NCBI GenBank assembly: GCA_905203475.1
Contig: CAJKWD010000001.1
Span: forward strand, 17,597-81,596
Direction of reading: 5' to 3'
Length of the DNA: 64,000 nt
DNA from: an uncultured Acholeplasmataceae bacterium
GTDB lineage: Bacteria > Bacillota_I > Bacilli_A > RF39 > UBA660
Under the pieces are notes generated by a model that was not told the origin of the DNA, searched no databases, and worked only from the letters and a program-made list of their open reading frames with translations. Position numbers and translations under genes: made by a program. Below, piece after piece: positions 28,599 through 38,246 of this stretch. Position 1 is the first letter of the stretch. Every line of letters starts with the position of its first letter.

Positions 28599-28934
28599 TT
28601 AGTTTCTCTCACTTACAACAATTGTAATGTGACTTGTTCTTTTCTTAATTGGATCTGCATGACCACGTGATCCACAACGCATTCTTTTTAATGGTTTTCC
28701 TTCGTTTACAAAAGCTTCTTTTACAAATAAGTTATCTTTATTTAAATTTAAATTATTTGTCGCATTTGCAACAGCGGAAGTTAAAACCTTATGAATTGCT
28801 CTAGAAGCATCACGATTCATATTTGATAAAATCTGATCAGCTTCTACAACACTTTTTCCACGAATTAAATCTATAACTAAACGAGCTTTACGAGGTGTAA
28901 GTCTTACACCATAAGCAAGTGCTTTCGCTTCCAT
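28599..28934 (-). CDS. rplV: 50S ribosomal protein L22
   Basis: The 111-residue product has [18 protein letters not shown] and the beta-hairpin tip region [19 protein letters not shown] that lines the exit tunnel, ending HITIVVSE. It lies between rpsS and rpsC. Confidence 0.98.
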   Translation of the reverse strand: MEAKALAYGVRLTPRKARLVIDLIRGKSVVEADQILSNMNRDASRAIHKVLTSAVANATNNLNLNKDNLFVKEAFVNEGKPLKRMRCGSRGHADPIKKRTSHITIVVSERN

Positions 28935-28958
28935 TTTAGTCCTCCTTCCAGTTACTTA

Positions 28959-29225
28959 TTATTTCTTGTCAGCACCATGTCCACCGAATTTACGAGTAAG
29001 TGCGAATTCTCCTAATTTATGTCCTACCATATCTTCAGTTACATAAACAGGAATATGTTCTTTTCCATTGTGAACTCCAAATGTAAGTCCTACAAATTCT
29101 GGATAAATCGTTGAACGGCGTGACCAAGTCTTAATGACTTCTTTTTTACCACTCTTGTTGACTTCTTCTACTTTTTTCATTAAAGATGCATCAACAAATG
29201 GTCCTTTTTTCAAACTTCTAGCCAT
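28959..29225 (-). CDS. rpsS: 30S ribosomal protein S19
   Basis: The 88-residue product begins [20 protein letters not shown] and has [14 protein letters not shown] and [16 protein letters not shown]. Canonical place in the S10 operon. Confidence 0.98.
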   Translation of the reverse strand: MARSLKKGPFVDASLMKKVEEVNKSGKKEVIKTWSRRSTIYPEFVGLTFGVHNGKEHIPVYVTEDMVGHKLGEFALTRKFGGHGADKK

Positions 29226-29244
29226 TATATCTCAATCCTTTCTC

Positions 29245-30075
29245 TTATTTTTTACGACGGCGAACAATTAGCTTGTTTGAAGCTTTTTTCGTTCCACGAG
29301 TTTTTAAACCAAGTGCAGGTTTACCCCAAGGAGTAACTGGTGCTTTTCTACCAATAGGAGCACGTCCTTCTCCTCCACCATGTGGGTGATCATTAGGGTT
29401 CATAACAGAACCACGAACTGTTGGACGAATTCCCATATGTCTCTTACGTCCAGCTTTTCCTAAGCTTACTAATTCATGATCTTCGTTTCCTACTTCTCCA
29501 ACAGTAGCACGACAAGTATTTAATACTTTACGAACTTCTCCACTAGATAAACGAATTAATGTATATTTTCCTTCACGTCCTAAAATTTGAGCACTGTTTC
29601 CAGCAGAACGAGCAATTTGACCACCTTTTCCAGGTTTTAACTCAATATTATGAACTAATGTTCCTTCTGGAATATTTCCAATTGGAAGTGTGTTACCAAC
29701 TTTAATATCAGCATTTTCACCACTTTCAATCTTCATTCCAACTTTTAATCCTTTTGGAGCAAGAATATATCTCTTTTCTCCATCTACATATTTAATCAAA
29801 GCAATATTAGATGATCTGTTTGGATCGTATTCAATAGAAGCAACTGTTCCTTCTACATTATCTTTGTCTCTTTTAAAATCAATGATACGGTATTTTCTTT
29901 TTGCTCCTCCACCACGATGTCTTACTGTGATGCGACCAGAGTTATTACGACCACCATTTTTCTTAAGAGTTACAAGTAATGATTTTTCAGGAGTTGTTGT
30001 AGTGATTTCATCATTTGTTAATGTTGATTTACCACGTTGACCATTTGTCATTGCTTTGTATGTCTTAATTGCCAT
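29245..30075 (-). CDS. rplB: 50S ribosomal protein L2
   Basis: The 276-residue product has the conserved RNA-binding core and the C-terminal [20 protein letters not shown] with the histidine near the peptidyl transferase centre. It is normal length and in canonical position. Confidence 0.98.
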   Translation of the reverse strand: MAIKTYKAMTNGQRGKSTLTNDEITTTTPEKSLLVTLKKNGGRNNSGRITVRHRGGGAKRKYRIIDFKRDKDNVEGTVASIEYDPNRSSNIALIKYVDGEKRYILAPKGLKVGMKIESGENADIKVGNTLPIGNIPEGTLVHNIELKPGKGGQIARSAGNSAQILGREGKYTLIRLSSGEVRKVLNTCRATVGEVGNEDHELVSLGKAGRKRHMGIRPTVRGSVMNPNDHPHGGGEGRAPIGRKAPVTPWGKPALGLKTRGTKKASNKLIVRRRKK

Positions 30076-30092
30076 AATTTCCCTCCTTTAGA

Positions 30093-30374
30093 TTAGTTTA
30101 GTTCGATTGAACTTCCTTCTTGTAATTTCACAATTGCTTTTTTTACTCTTCTTGTTTTACCAACGTAACGTCCCATACGTTTTTTTCTAGGTTTTACGTT
30201 GATTGTATTTACGCTTTCAACTTTTACATTAAAAATTGCTTCGATTGCTTGTTTAATTTGTGTTTTGTTTGCACGAGGGTCTACACGGAATGTGTATTTA
30301 TTCTCATTTTGTGCAAGATAAGCACTTTTTTCTGTAACAACTGGTGCTTTAATAATATCTCTATAGTTACTCAT
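30093..30374 (-). CDS. rplW: 50S ribosomal protein L23
   Basis: The 93-residue product has [20 protein letters not shown] and [21 protein letters not shown]23 docks SRP and trigger factor at the tunnel exit. Its start shares one base with the rplD stop. Confidence 0.98.
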   Translation of the reverse strand: MSNYRDIIKAPVVTEKSAYLAQNENKYTFRVDPRANKTQIKQAIEAIFNVKVESVNTINVKPRKKRMGRYVGKTRRVKKAIVKLQEGSSIELN

Positions 30375-31003
30375 TAACCAAGCACCTCCTCTAATTTTTT
30401 AACAGCATTTTCTGTAATTACCATGCGATTTACACTAACAACATCTAATGTATTTACTTCATCAGTTTCAAGTAATAATACATTATCTAAATTACGAGTT
30501 GCTAAAATAACTTCATCTGTTAATTCATCAACAACAATCATTGTTTTTTCGTTGTTTACTTTTAAGTTTGTTAATGCTTCTTTTGCTGTTTTTGTTTTTC
30601 CATCAGCAAGGTTGAAATTATCAACGATTACTAATTCATTATCTTTATATTTGTAAGATAAAGCTGATTTTAAAGCTAATCTTCTTTCCTTACGATTCAT
30701 TTTTAATTTGTAATTCTTTTGTGGTGTTGGACCAAATACAACTCCACCACCAACCCAATGTGGTGCACGAATACTTCCTTGACGAGCATTACCAGTTCCT
30801 TTTTGTCTCCAAGGTTTTCTTCCTCCACCGCTTACTTCACTACGTGTTTTCGTACTTGCAGTACTTTGTCTTTGGGCATTTCTTGTTAAACGAATTGCAT
30901 CGTATAAAACTGTATCGTTTGGAGTAATTCCAAATACATTTTCATTTAATGTAATATCGCTTACTTTTTCACCCTTTATATTTAATACAGGTAATTTTTT
31001 CAT
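30374..31003 (-). CDS. rplD: 50S ribosomal protein L4
   Basis: The 209-residue product has the tunnel loop [20 protein letters not shown] and [20 protein letters not shown]. In some bacteria L4 autoregulates the S10 operon, which matters for the structured leader upstream of rpsJ. Confidence 0.98.
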   Translation of the reverse strand: MKKLPVLNIKGEKVSDITLNENVFGITPNDTVLYDAIRLTRNAQRQSTASTKTRSEVSGGGRKPWRQKGTGNARQGSIRAPHWVGGGVVFGPTPQKNYKLKMNRKERRLALKSALSYKYKDNELVIVDNFNLADGKTKTAKEALTNLKVNNEKTMIVVDELTDEVILATRNLDNVLLLETDEVNTLDVVSVNRMVITENAVKKLEEVLG

Positions 31004-31021
31004 ACTCTATTTGCCTCCCTA

Positions 31022-31765
31022 CTAATTTTCTTCTGTAACAGTTTCTTCTGTTACTTCTTCAGTAGTTTCTTCCACTGGTGTTTCTAGAGGTTTTTCTTCG
31101 TATGAAACAAGTTCATCCATCTCTACTTTTTTACCTGGATTTTTTACAGAAGTCTTAATTGTAACAAGTGATTTCTTAGCTCCTGGTACATTTCCACTTA
31201 CTAAGATAACATTGTTTTCAGTATCAACTGCAACAATTGTTAAATTTTGAATTGTAACAGTTTCAACTCCCATATGTCCTGGCAAGTTTTTACCTTTAAA
31301 AACACGCATTGGTCTCATAGTTCCCATTGAACCTGGTCTTCTATGATAATGAGATCCATGTCCCATAGGTCCACGATTTTGTCCATGACGTTTAATAACG
31401 CCTTGGAATCCGTGACCTTTTGTTACTCCAGTAACATCTACTACTTCTCCTGGTTCAAAAATATCAACTTTAATTTCTTGACCTAAAGAATAGTTATTTA
31501 CATCTACACCACGAATCTCTTTAAAGAAGCGCTTAGGTGTAGTGTTTGCTTTATTGGTATGACCAATAGAAGCTTTTGTCGCTAGTTTTTCTCTTTTTGT
31601 TTCAAAACCTAGTTGAATTGCTTCATAACCGTCGTTTTCTTTTGTCTTAATTTGTGTTACCACATTTGGTTCAACAGAAATAACAGTTACAGGAATCAAT
31701 TTTCCAGATTTTGTAAATACTTGAGTCATTCCAATCTTACGACCTAAGATTCCTTTCATTTCCAT
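31022..31765 (-). CDS. rplC: 50S ribosomal protein L3 with acidic C-terminal tail
   Basis: The L3 core is complete ([34 protein letters not shown]). After about residue 210 an extra Glu/Thr/Val-rich tail ([20 protein letters not shown]) makes the protein 247 residues instead of about 210. GGAGG lies 8 bases before the ATG at 31765. Confidence 0.97.
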   Translation of the reverse strand: MEMKGILGRKIGMTQVFTKSGKLIPVTVISVEPNVVTQIKTKENDGYEAIQLGFETKREKLATKASIGHTNKANTTPKRFFKEIRGVDVNNYSLGQEIKVDIFEPGEVVDVTGVTKGHGFQGVIKRHGQNRGPMGHGSHYHRRPGSMGTMRPMRVFKGKNLPGHMGVETVTIQNLTIVAVDTENNVILVSGNVPGAKKSLVTIKTSVKNPGKKVEMDELVSYEEKPLETPVEETTEEVTEETVTEEN

Positions 31766-31780
31766 ATTTCTTTCCTCCTA

Positions 31781-32089
31781 TTATAATTTGATTTTAATAT
31801 CTACACCACTTGGGATATCTAAATGAGTTAGTGCCTCAATCGTCTCCTTACTTGGGTTTACGATATCAATAAGTCTTTTGTGTGTTCTTCTTTCAAATTG
31901 CTCACGTGAATCTTTATATTTGTGAACAGCTCTTAAGATAGTGATTTTTTCAATTTCAGTTGGTAGTGGAATTGGTCCACATACTTCTCCACCTGTTCTT
32001 TTTACTGTTTCCACAATTTTCGCACAAGCGTTATCTAAACTCTTGTGTTCGTAAGCTTTTAATTTGATACGAACTTTCGTTTTAGACAT
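31781..32089 (-). CDS. rpsJ: 30S ribosomal protein S10
   Basis: The 102-residue product has [20 protein letters not shown] and [17 protein letters not shown]. It is the first gene of the S10-spc-alpha superoperon, behind a promoter and a 127-base structured leader. S10 also serves in Nus-dependent antitermination. Confidence 0.98.
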   Translation of the reverse strand: MSKTKVRIKLKAYEHKSLDNACAKIVETVKRTGGEVCGPIPLPTEIEKITILRAVHKYKDSREQFERRTHKRLIDIVNPSKETIEALTHLDIPSGVDIKIKL

Positions 32090-32129
32090 ATTGTATCCTC
32101 CTTTCGCCTATATCCAGTATAGACTTGCT

Positions 32130-32215
32130 CCGTTAGGAAAACCTGATAACCGGTTATTTTTATTTACAACTTAACCTGGTGTATCAGCAACCTCCCACAT
32201 CAACGCATGCCACAC
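32130..32215 (-). promoter_or_regulatory. Structured leader RNA of the S10 operon
   Basis: The transcript begins with GUGU (32212-32215) that can pair with ACAC (32179-32182) around a GUGGGAGGUU-containing loop. The palindrome TAACCGGTTA (32147-32156) can pair either upstream (32172-32180, 8 bp with one bulge) or downstream (32130-32135), so the two hairpins exclude each other. This resembles an autoregulatory ribosomal leader; no U run is seen after the second hairpin, so translation control or antitermination is more likely than simple termination. Confidence 0.5.
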
Positions 32216-32222
32216 ATTCAAA

Positions 32223-32251
32223 ATTATACATGATAATTATATGAAAATCAA
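32223..32251 (-). promoter_or_regulatory. Promoter of the S10-spc-alpha superoperon
   Basis: TTGATT (32246-32251), 17 bases and TATAAT (32223-32228) on the minus strand. No other strong promoter is obvious in the intergenic gaps down to rplQ. Confidence 0.8.
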
Positions 32252-32344
32252 GAGAAAATTTTCATTTTTTTACAAAATTTTGACATATTGTGAATTTTTC
32301 ACAACCTAAAAAAAACATTGAACTGTCAAATCAAATAATTGTCA

Positions 32345-32373
32345 TTTTCATTCCGGAAAAAATATGTTATAAT
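32345..32373 (+). promoter_or_regulatory. Promoter of the lysine-rich membrane protein gene
   Basis: TTTTCA (32345-32350), 17 bases and TATAAT (32368-32373) with TGT in front (extended -10). It is divergent from the S10 promoter about 95 bases away. Confidence 0.7.
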
Positions 32374-32395
32374 GGAGAAAATATGGGGTGAAAAT

Positions 32396-33310
32396 ATGAG
32401 TGAGAAAAATAAAGAAATAGCAAAGAAAAAAACGGATGCGAAAAAAAATACAAAAAGCGTTAAAAAAGCGGATAAAAAAAAGAAAGTTGCGACAACTAAA
32501 AAAGAGGTAAAACCCACAAAAAAAGTTGTAAAAATGGCAGATAAGAAAAAAAATACAAAAAGAAAAACTGATACTAAAAAAGCAACCACAAAGAAAAAAA
32601 GTATATTTAGAAAAAAACGTGAAGCAAAATTAGTAATTCCGCAATTAGAACCATCTAAAGAAGTAGATTTTGATAAATACGAAGATTATATCGGTATCAA
32701 AACACCTGATTGGCAAGAAAAGAAAGTTCAATTATTACAAGAACACGAATTACGTTTACAAGGAAAAGAAATCAGTGAAGAAATTGAAGATTCTAAAAGA
32801 GATTCAAATCTTGCTTTGATTTTACTGGTTGCAATTGCCATTATTATATTATCATTTACTTTTGTAACCAACTTATATCGCAAAGAATTACAACGTCAAA
32901 AGAAAGAAACACAAGCATTGAATGAATTACAAGATACTACAAATGACGATGAAGAAATAGAAGAAGAGATTAAAACGCAGACAATGACGTGTACCACAAC
33001 ACCAACACAAATCGAAAATTATCAAAGTTCTGTTTTATCTATTTCTACATTCGAAAACAATAACTTAGTTACTTACGAATACATTGTGACTAAAAAATAT
33101 GCAGATCAAGGAAGTTATGACAGTGCAAAATTAGCAAGTCAAAATCAAAATGATATTATCTTTGATAACAATCAATTAACAATCAAAACATACTTTGGAA
33201 ATGGACATATAGAAAGTGTTCCTCAAGAAACAACTTATCTTGGTAAAACAGTTCAAGAGGTAAAAGCCCAAGAAGAAGCTGCTGGAGCAATTTGTACATT
33301 AAGTGAATAA
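32396..33310 (+). CDS. Single-pass membrane protein with histone H1-like lysine-rich cytoplasmic tail
   Basis: The ATG at 32396 follows GGGGTG. The 304-residue product has three parts: residues 1-75 are almost pure Lys/Thr/Ala/Val (KKTDAKKNTKSVKK style repeats); about 76-135 is acidic and helical; a membrane helix (LALILLVAIAIIILSFTFV) is followed by an acidic stalk and an external domain of about 110 residues with two cysteines (MTCTTT and AICTLSE), possibly disulfide-linked. The topology puts the basic tail inside. The external part loosely recalls small lipoprotein domains such as DUF1307. Function is unknown; the tail could bind DNA, RNA or acidic lipids. Confidence 0.8.
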   Translation: MSEKNKEIAKKKTDAKKNTKSVKKADKKKKVATTKKEVKPTKKVVKMADKKKNTKRKTDTKKATTKKKSIFRKKREAKLVIPQLEPSKEVDFDKYEDYIGIKTPDWQEKKVQLLQEHELRLQGKEISEEIEDSKRDSNLALILLVAIAIIILSFTFVTNLYRKELQRQKKETQALNELQDTTNDDEEIEEEIKTQTMTCTTTPTQIENYQSSVLSISTFENNNLVTYEYIVTKKYADQGSYDSAKLASQNQNDIIFDNNQLTIKTYFGNGHIESVPQETTYLGKTVQEVKAQEEAAGAICTLSE

Positions 33311-33312
33311 AG

Positions 33313-33337
33313 ACTACATATTAATGTAGTTTTTTTA
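33313..33337 (+). terminator. Terminator of the lysine-rich protein gene
   Basis: ACTACAT (33313-33319) pairs with ATGTAGT (33324-33330) and is followed by seven T. Confidence 0.85.
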
Positions 33338-33339
33338 TG

Positions 33340-33370
33340 CAAAAAAAATAACAACATAATAGTTGTTATT
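33340..33370 (-). terminator. Terminator of rpsF-ssb-rpsR
   Basis: AATAACAAC (33347-33355) pairs with GTTGTTATT (33362-33370), followed by eight T on the minus strand. It overlaps the rpsR stop. Confidence 0.85.
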
Positions 33371-33581
33371 TAACAAATGGAATTAATGCCATAAAACGAG
33401 CTTTTTTAATTTCATTTGCAATATGTCTTTGATGTAATTTACAATTTCCATTCATTCTTGTAGATGTAATTGCACCATTTGGTTTAATATATTTCTTAAT
33501 TACGTCTACATCTTTATAATTTACATCTTTACCAGCACACATTTGGCAAATTTTCTTTCTTTTTCTAAATCCTTCAGCCAT
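33366..33581 (-). CDS. rpsR: 30S ribosomal protein S18
   Basis: The 71-residue product has VIKKYIKPNGAITSTRMNGN and CKLHQRHIANEIKKARFMAL. It also has CQMCAG near the N terminus, giving three cysteines that could hold a metal as in C+ S18 forms. S18 pairs with S6, encoded in the same operon. Confidence 0.97.
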   Translation of the reverse strand: MAEGFRKRKKICQMCAGKDVNYKDVDVIKKYIKPNGAITSTRMNGNCKLHQRHIANEIKKARFMALIPFVK

Positions 33582-33598
33582 GATTACGCATCCTTTCT

Positions 33599-34072
33599 TT
33601 AGTCTAGGAAATCATCACTAATAGATACACTATCACCAAAATCAGCAAATGGATCATCTTCTACATTTACATCATTTGTATAACTTCCTGTTTGATTATT
33701 TGATGGTTGTTGATAATCATATGGACTTGCTTCATTAGCACGATTACTACGTTGTCCTTTACTCTCTAAAAATTGTACAGAATCAGCAACTACTTCCATA
33801 GAATATCTCTTATTTCCATCTTTATCTTCGTAATTATTAGTTTGAAGTCTACCTTCAACAGAAACTAAACTTCCCTTATCTAAATAATTACATACATTTT
33901 CAGCTTGTTTTCTCCATACTACGACATTGATAAAATCAGTTTCCCTTTCACCATCACGATTACTAAATGTACGATTTACCGCAACAGAGAAGCGTGTAAA
34001 TGGTAAGTTAGAAGCTGTATAACGTAGTTCTGGTTTCGCTGTTAATCTTCCGATTAATAATACTCGATTCAT
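33599..34072 (-). CDS. ssb: Single-stranded DNA-binding protein
   Basis: The OB-fold ([38 protein letters not shown]) fills residues 1-105; a Gln/Asn-rich linker follows. The C terminus ends SISDDFLD rather than the usual DDDIPF tip through which SSB recruits partners. Cotranscribed with rpsF and rpsR, as in Bacillus. Confidence 0.96.
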   Translation of the reverse strand: MNRVLLIGRLTAKPELRYTASNLPFTRFSVAVNRTFSNRDGERETDFINVVVWRKQAENVCNYLDKGSLVSVEGRLQTNNYEDKDGNKRYSMEVVADSVQFLESKGQRSNRANEASPYDYQQPSNNQTGSYTNDVNVEDDPFADFGDSVSISDDFLD

Positions 34073-34086
34073 AAAACGTATCTCCT

Positions 34087-34377
34087 TTATTTTTCAATTT
34101 TTGTGATTAAATGACGAATTACATCATTGCTAATTAAAGCTAAACGATCAAATTCTTTGATTGCTGCATCATCATTTGCACTTAAAGTTAATACGTAATA
34201 GTATCCACTTTTACATTTTTTGATTTCGTAAGCTAATTCTCTTTGCCCCATATCTGTTTCACCAGTAATTGTAGCTCCATGATTTGTTAAAACATTTTTG
34301 AAGTTTTCAATCACTTTTTTTGTGTCTTCTTCAGATAATGTAGGTCTTACGATAAACATGATTTCGTATTCTCTCAT
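34087..34377 (-). CDS. rpsF: 30S ribosomal protein S6
   Basis: The ATG at 34377 follows AAGGAGG; the in-frame reading to 34425 is leader. The 96-residue product has [20 protein letters not shown] and [11 protein letters not shown]. Its Shine-Dalgarno lies in the stem of a leader hairpin, so translation is probably regulated. Confidence 0.97.
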   Translation of the reverse strand: MREYEIMFIVRPTLSEEDTKKVIENFKNVLTNHGATITGETDMGQRELAYEIKKCKSGYYYVLTLSANDDAAIKEFDRLALISNDVIRHLITKIEK

Positions 34378-34385
34378 TTTTACAC

Positions 34386-34439
34386 CTCCTTGTGGTCTAA
34401 GTGGCTTTTGATAACTCAAAAGCAAGGAGTAAATTCATA
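34386..34439 (-). promoter_or_regulatory. rpsF leader structure (putative S6:S18-type riboregulator)
   Basis: In the leader RNA CUCCUUG (34433-34439) pairs perfectly with CAAGGAG (34386-34392), which contains the rpsF Shine-Dalgarno. Inside it CUUUUGA pairs with UCAAAAG around GUUA, leaving a one-sided bulge CCACUUAGACCA. This bulged hairpin resembles the S6:S18-binding leader known from many bacteria. It would hide the ribosome binding site when bound. Confidence 0.65.
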
Positions 34440-34449
34440 CTCGCTTAAG

Positions 34450-34478
34450 ATTATAACAAATAATATGTAAATTGTAAA
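34450..34478 (-). promoter_or_regulatory. Promoter of rpsF-ssb-rpsR
   Basis: TTTACA (34473-34478), 17 bases and TATAAT (34450-34455) preceded by TGT on the minus strand. Confidence 0.85.
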
Positions 34479-34554
34479 CAAATTTTTCCTACATTCCTAT
34501 TATAAGCATAAAAATAATTGACATTTTTAAGTATATGTTTAGTTTTTTTGCTAA

Positions 34555-34591
34555 AAAATAAAAAATTATTATAGAATTTTCTATAATAATT
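34555..34591 (-). terminator. Terminator of ychF
   Basis: A perfect 13-bp inverted repeat (34564-34576 with 34579-34591) overlaps the ychF stop and is followed by TTTTTATTTTTT on the minus strand. Confidence 0.85.
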
Positions 34592-35687
34592 ATACATTAA
34601 AACGAAATAAACAAATATCCCCATCTTGCATAACATAGTCTTTTCCTTCAAGACGAAGTTTACCCGCTTCTCTAACTGCTTTTTCTGATTTCAATTCAGC
34701 AAAATCCTCATAACTCATAACTTCTGCTTTAATAAAACCTTTTTCGAAATCAGTATGAATAATACCAGCGCATTCAGGTGCCTTCATTCCTTTTTTAAAA
34801 GTCCATGCACGAACTTCATCTGTTCCCTCTGTAAAATAAGTCGCAAGTCCTAATAGAGAATATGTTGCACGTATTAGTTGATCAAGTCCACTTTCTTGTA
34901 ACCCTAGATCTTGTAGGAACAAGTTTTTATCTTCCTCTTCTAGTTCACTTAACTCTTCTTCTATCTTTGCACATACAACAATTACTTCTGCCTTTTCTTT
35001 TTTTGCATATTCTTTTACTTGTTTCACATATTCATTTTCTTCTAATATTTCCATTTCCTTGACATTAGAAACGTATATGATTGGTTTCATGGTTAATAAA
35101 TTAAATGACTTTAATAATTTTAACTCATCTTCTGTATATTCTAACGCACGAGCTGGAATATTTTTTTCTAAGCTTTCTTTTATTTTTTTCATTAGATTCA
35201 CTTCTAATAAAGTTGCTTTATCTTTCGTCATTTCTGCTTTTTTACCAAGGCGACCAAGTCTTGCATCAATCACTTCTAAGTCTGCTAAAATTAATTCTAC
35301 ATGAATGATTTCAATATCACGTATAGGATCGATTTTTCCCTCGACATGGGTAATATTCCCATCTTCAAAACATCTTACTACTTCTACAATTGCATCGACT
35401 TCACGAATGTGACTTAAAAATTTATTCCCAAGCCCTTCCCCTGTCGAAGCACCTTTTACAAGACCAGCAATGTCAGTAAATTCAAAAGTAGTTGGAATCG
35501 TTCTTGCTGGATGTACTAAATCTGTTAAAACATCTAAACGATGATCAGGAACTGTTACCACTCCGACATTTGGCTCTATTGTAGCAAATGGATAGTTGGC
35601 TGCTAGAATATGTTTTTTTGTAATTGCGTTAAATAAAGTAGACTTTCCAACGTTTGGAAGGCCCACAATTCCGGCTGTTAAACTCAT
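34590..35687 (-). CDS. ychF: Redox-regulated ATPase YchF (Obg-family)
   Basis: The 365-residue protein has P-loop GLPNVGKST, switch [17 protein letters not shown], and in place of the GTPase NKxD a YVSNVKE segment, as in YchF, which prefers ATP. The C-terminal TGS-like domain has [20 protein letters not shown]. YchF associates with ribosomes. It lies 12 bases after the AbgT-like gene and ends in a strong terminator. Confidence 0.96.
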   Translation of the reverse strand: MSLTAGIVGLPNVGKSTLFNAITKKHILAANYPFATIEPNVGVVTVPDHRLDVLTDLVHPARTIPTTFEFTDIAGLVKGASTGEGLGNKFLSHIREVDAIVEVVRCFEDGNITHVEGKIDPIRDIEIIHVELILADLEVIDARLGRLGKKAEMTKDKATLLEVNLMKKIKESLEKNIPARALEYTEDELKLLKSFNLLTMKPIIYVSNVKEMEILEENEYVKQVKEYAKKEKAEVIVVCAKIEEELSELEEEDKNLFLQDLGLQESGLDQLIRATYSLLGLATYFTEGTDEVRAWTFKKGMKAPECAGIIHTDFEKGFIKAEVMSYEDFAELKSEKAVREAGKLRLEGKDYVMQDGDICLFRFNV

Positions 35688-35699
35688 ATTGATTCCCCC

Positions 35700-37226
35700 T
35701 TATAATGTTGGCATTGTATTCATTCCCAGTGGTAATCCCACCAAATACCAACCTATTATAATCAATATCCATACAATTGTAAACAATAAAATGGATGGAA
35801 ATAAAATCTTTAACGTTCCAAATAATGTAATTTCTTCTTTTCTTTCCGCATTATATTTCTGTAAGAAACCTACCATAATAATGAAATAAACGAAGAAAAG
35901 AGAAATACTCTTACCAATTCCATCAGCTGCTTTAAATAAGAACTGAGTGAAGTCTGGAGTGATGTTTGCACGCATAAATAATGGAATTACAATTGGAGAT
36001 AATAATGTCCATTTTTCGATATTTCCAGGAATTAAAATACTAGCAATAACAATAATCACAAATACAGCCAAAATTAATGGCATTCCAGAAATTTGTAATG
36101 TACTAATAAAATCAACCAATCTTGTTGTGATAACACTACCTAAATTGGTCCAATTTAAGATGGCTAACATATTAGAAACAAAGAATAATAAAACGAATAA
36201 GTAACCTACATTCTTAAATTCCTTTGATAACCCTAATCCACAATCTTCTGTAGATTTTAAATTACCAGATATAATTCCATATATAAATGAACATAAGACT
36301 AAGATAATTGTAATAAATAAGATAATACCTGTATGAAATGGAGCATTCGAACTAAATAATTGTGCGATATATTCTGTTTCATTATGATCTAACAAAGCCC
36401 CTGAACCAGGTAATCCTGGGATAATCATATAGCCAATCACTAAGGCTATTAAAATAAATAAAACACCACTAATACGAGCTGCAACTTTTGAATCATTATA
36501 TACTACTTCATCATCAATATGACATTTCTTAGGTAGTTTTGGAGCTAAAAATTTAGTAATAATAATCGTACCAAGAAAAGCTAAAACCAAAGTTGATACC
36601 GGTCCAATAATACTTGTTGATAATAAATGAAAAACATAGTTTTCATCAACTGTAGCATTCGCAGCCACTTGTGTTAGCATTCCTAAAGTATAATCATCAT
36701 AAGTAAAGATAACATTTGTTCCATAGCCAATACTTGTTCCTAAAAAAGCTGTCATAATTCCTAACATCGGATTCTTACCGGCATATTGATACATGACACC
36801 TGCTAGTGGAATTAATAACATAAAACTATATTCACCAATAATATTAGAAATAATCGATACCAAAAGTAATACAAAAGTTAAAACACTTAAACGAAGTTTC
36901 TTTAATGGTGAGAATAATTTTTGAAATAGACCACTCGCTGAGCCAATACTAATACCAATTAAAGATAATACTAAATAAGCAAGCGGTTCAAATGTAGTAA
37001 ATGAGTTTACAATACTACCAAATAAGAAATGAATACCATCTAGTGAAAAGATATTTTTAACAGTTGTTAAAGATGATTCCAAACTATCGTTTACTATTGT
37101 ACTTTTATGCCCTTCAATTCCTAAAACAGAGAATAGAAGACTTACAATCATAATGATAAAAGTCAAAATAACAATTGTAAAAATTGGATTCAAACTTTTT
37201 TGTTTTTTTCTCTTATTTAATTTCAT
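35700..37226 (-). CDS. AbgT-family transporter
   Basis: The 508-residue protein has about thirteen hydrophobic segments. Stretches such as IISNIIGEYSFMLLIPLAG and GKNPMLGIMTAFLGTSIGYG match the AbgT (p-aminobenzoyl-glutamate/antimetabolite exporter) pattern. The ATG at 37226 follows AGGAGG. It is inserted between DUF951 and ychF, which are often near each other in this block. The substrate is unknown: uptake of folate breakdown products or drug export are both known for the family. Confidence 0.8.
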   Translation of the reverse strand: MKLNKRKKQKSLNPIFTIVILTFIIMIVSLLFSVLGIEGHKSTIVNDSLESSLTTVKNIFSLDGIHFLFGSIVNSFTTFEPLAYLVLSLIGISIGSASGLFQKLFSPLKKLRLSVLTFVLLLVSIISNIIGEYSFMLLIPLAGVMYQYAGKNPMLGIMTAFLGTSIGYGTNVIFTYDDYTLGMLTQVAANATVDENYVFHLLSTSIIGPVSTLVLAFLGTIIITKFLAPKLPKKCHIDDEVVYNDSKVAARISGVLFILIALVIGYMIIPGLPGSGALLDHNETEYIAQLFSSNAPFHTGIILFITIILVLCSFIYGIISGNLKSTEDCGLGLSKEFKNVGYLFVLLFFVSNMLAILNWTNLGSVITTRLVDFISTLQISGMPLILAVFVIIVIASILIPGNIEKWTLLSPIVIPLFMRANITPDFTQFLFKAADGIGKSISLFFVYFIIMVGFLQKYNAERKEEITLFGTLKILFPSILLFTIVWILIIIGWYLVGLPLGMNTMPTL

Positions 37227-37237
37227 ATAGCCTCCTA

Positions 37238-37420
37238 TCATTGCAATACTTTCTTCAATTTTCGGTTAAATTCAATACGAGGCATCATAATTGTTCTTCC
37301 ACATTTACGACATTTGATTTTAATATCTGCTCCTACTCGTATAATCTCCCACTCATTTGTTCCGCAAGGATGCTCCTTTTTCATTGTTACAATACTTCCT
37401 AATTTATATTCTTTTTCCAT
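37238..37420 (-). CDS. DUF951 (YyzM-like) small protein
   Basis: The 60-residue product has VTMKKEHPCGTNEWEIIRVG and IKIKCRKCGRTIMMPR, the DUF951 pattern with a small cysteine pair that may bind zinc. It overlaps the mscS end by 17 bases. The same protein lies next to parAB and ychF in Bacillus. Function unknown. Confidence 0.9.
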   Translation of the reverse strand: MEKEYKLGSIVTMKKEHPCGTNEWEIIRVGADIKIKCRKCGRTIMMPRIEFNRKLKKVLQ

Positions 37421-38243
37421 TATGTACCACCACCTGTGGATATCCCATTTGAATTTTATTTTGATCTAATACTTGTTTTACCTGTTTTCTAATCTCTCTT
37501 TGTACACCAAAATGTTCTGTTGGAACAGTGTCCACTGTAATACGATATACAAGCCCTTTATCGTTATATTCATTAATACCAAGTAAAGTAACTGTCCCCC
37601 TAATTTTATCTAATGTATCAGTTAACTTTACACACAAATCTTTTAATACTTGTTCTGCTTTTTCATAATCTTCTTCATATGGAATCGGTATATCAACAAT
37701 CGCAAGAGTATTTGATAAATTATAATTAATTACTTCAGTAACAGTACGATTAGAAATAATCTTAACTTCTCCTGTATAAGCACGAATTTGCGTTGTTTTT
37801 AAACCAATATTGATAACTTCTCCCTCAAAATCACCAACTTCAATCCAATCACCCATACGATATAAGTTGTCTGTAATTATGAAAAATCCAGATACAAAAT
37901 CTTTCAATGTATCTTGTAAAGCGAGTCCTAAAACAACTCCAACAGCACCTAAAGAAGCAATAATGGAAGCAGTTGGAATTCCATAAATACCTAAAATAAT
38001 AATGACATCAATTAAAATAATTACATATTTAATAATATTTGTAATCAATGAGACAACTGTAACCGTTCTCTTTTCTTCTTTGGTTTTTAATTTTTTCTTA
38101 TCAATGTGAAAGAAACGATGAACAAAATTCTTGATAATTCCATTTAATAAGATAGAAATACAAACAACTAAAATTGGGCCGACAATTTCTTTTACCATTA
38201 CCTTTTCTGAGATTGCATTTAATACATTTAAAATACCTTCCAT
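37404..38243 (-). CDS. Small-conductance mechanosensitive channel (MscS family)
   Basis: The 279-residue protein has three membrane helices. The third is the glycine/alanine-rich pore helix (ASLGAVGVVLGLALQ), followed by the beta domain signature GDWIEVGDFEGEVINIG and the C-terminal alpha/beta vestibule. It releases osmolytes on membrane tension. It is 3 bases after parB in the parA-parB-mscS-DUF951 order. Confidence 0.93.
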   Translation of the reverse strand: MEGILNVLNAISEKVMVKEIVGPILVVCISILLNGIIKNFVHRFFHIDKKKLKTKEEKRTVTVVSLITNIIKYVIILIDVIIILGIYGIPTASIIASLGAVGVVLGLALQDTLKDFVSGFFIITDNLYRMGDWIEVGDFEGEVINIGLKTTQIRAYTGEVKIISNRTVTEVINYNLSNTLAIVDIPIPYEEDYEKAEQVLKDLCVKLTDTLDKIRGTVTLLGINEYNDKGLVYRITVDTVPTEHFGVQREIRKQVKQVLDQNKIQMGYPQVVVHNGKRI

Positions 38244-38246
38244 AGA

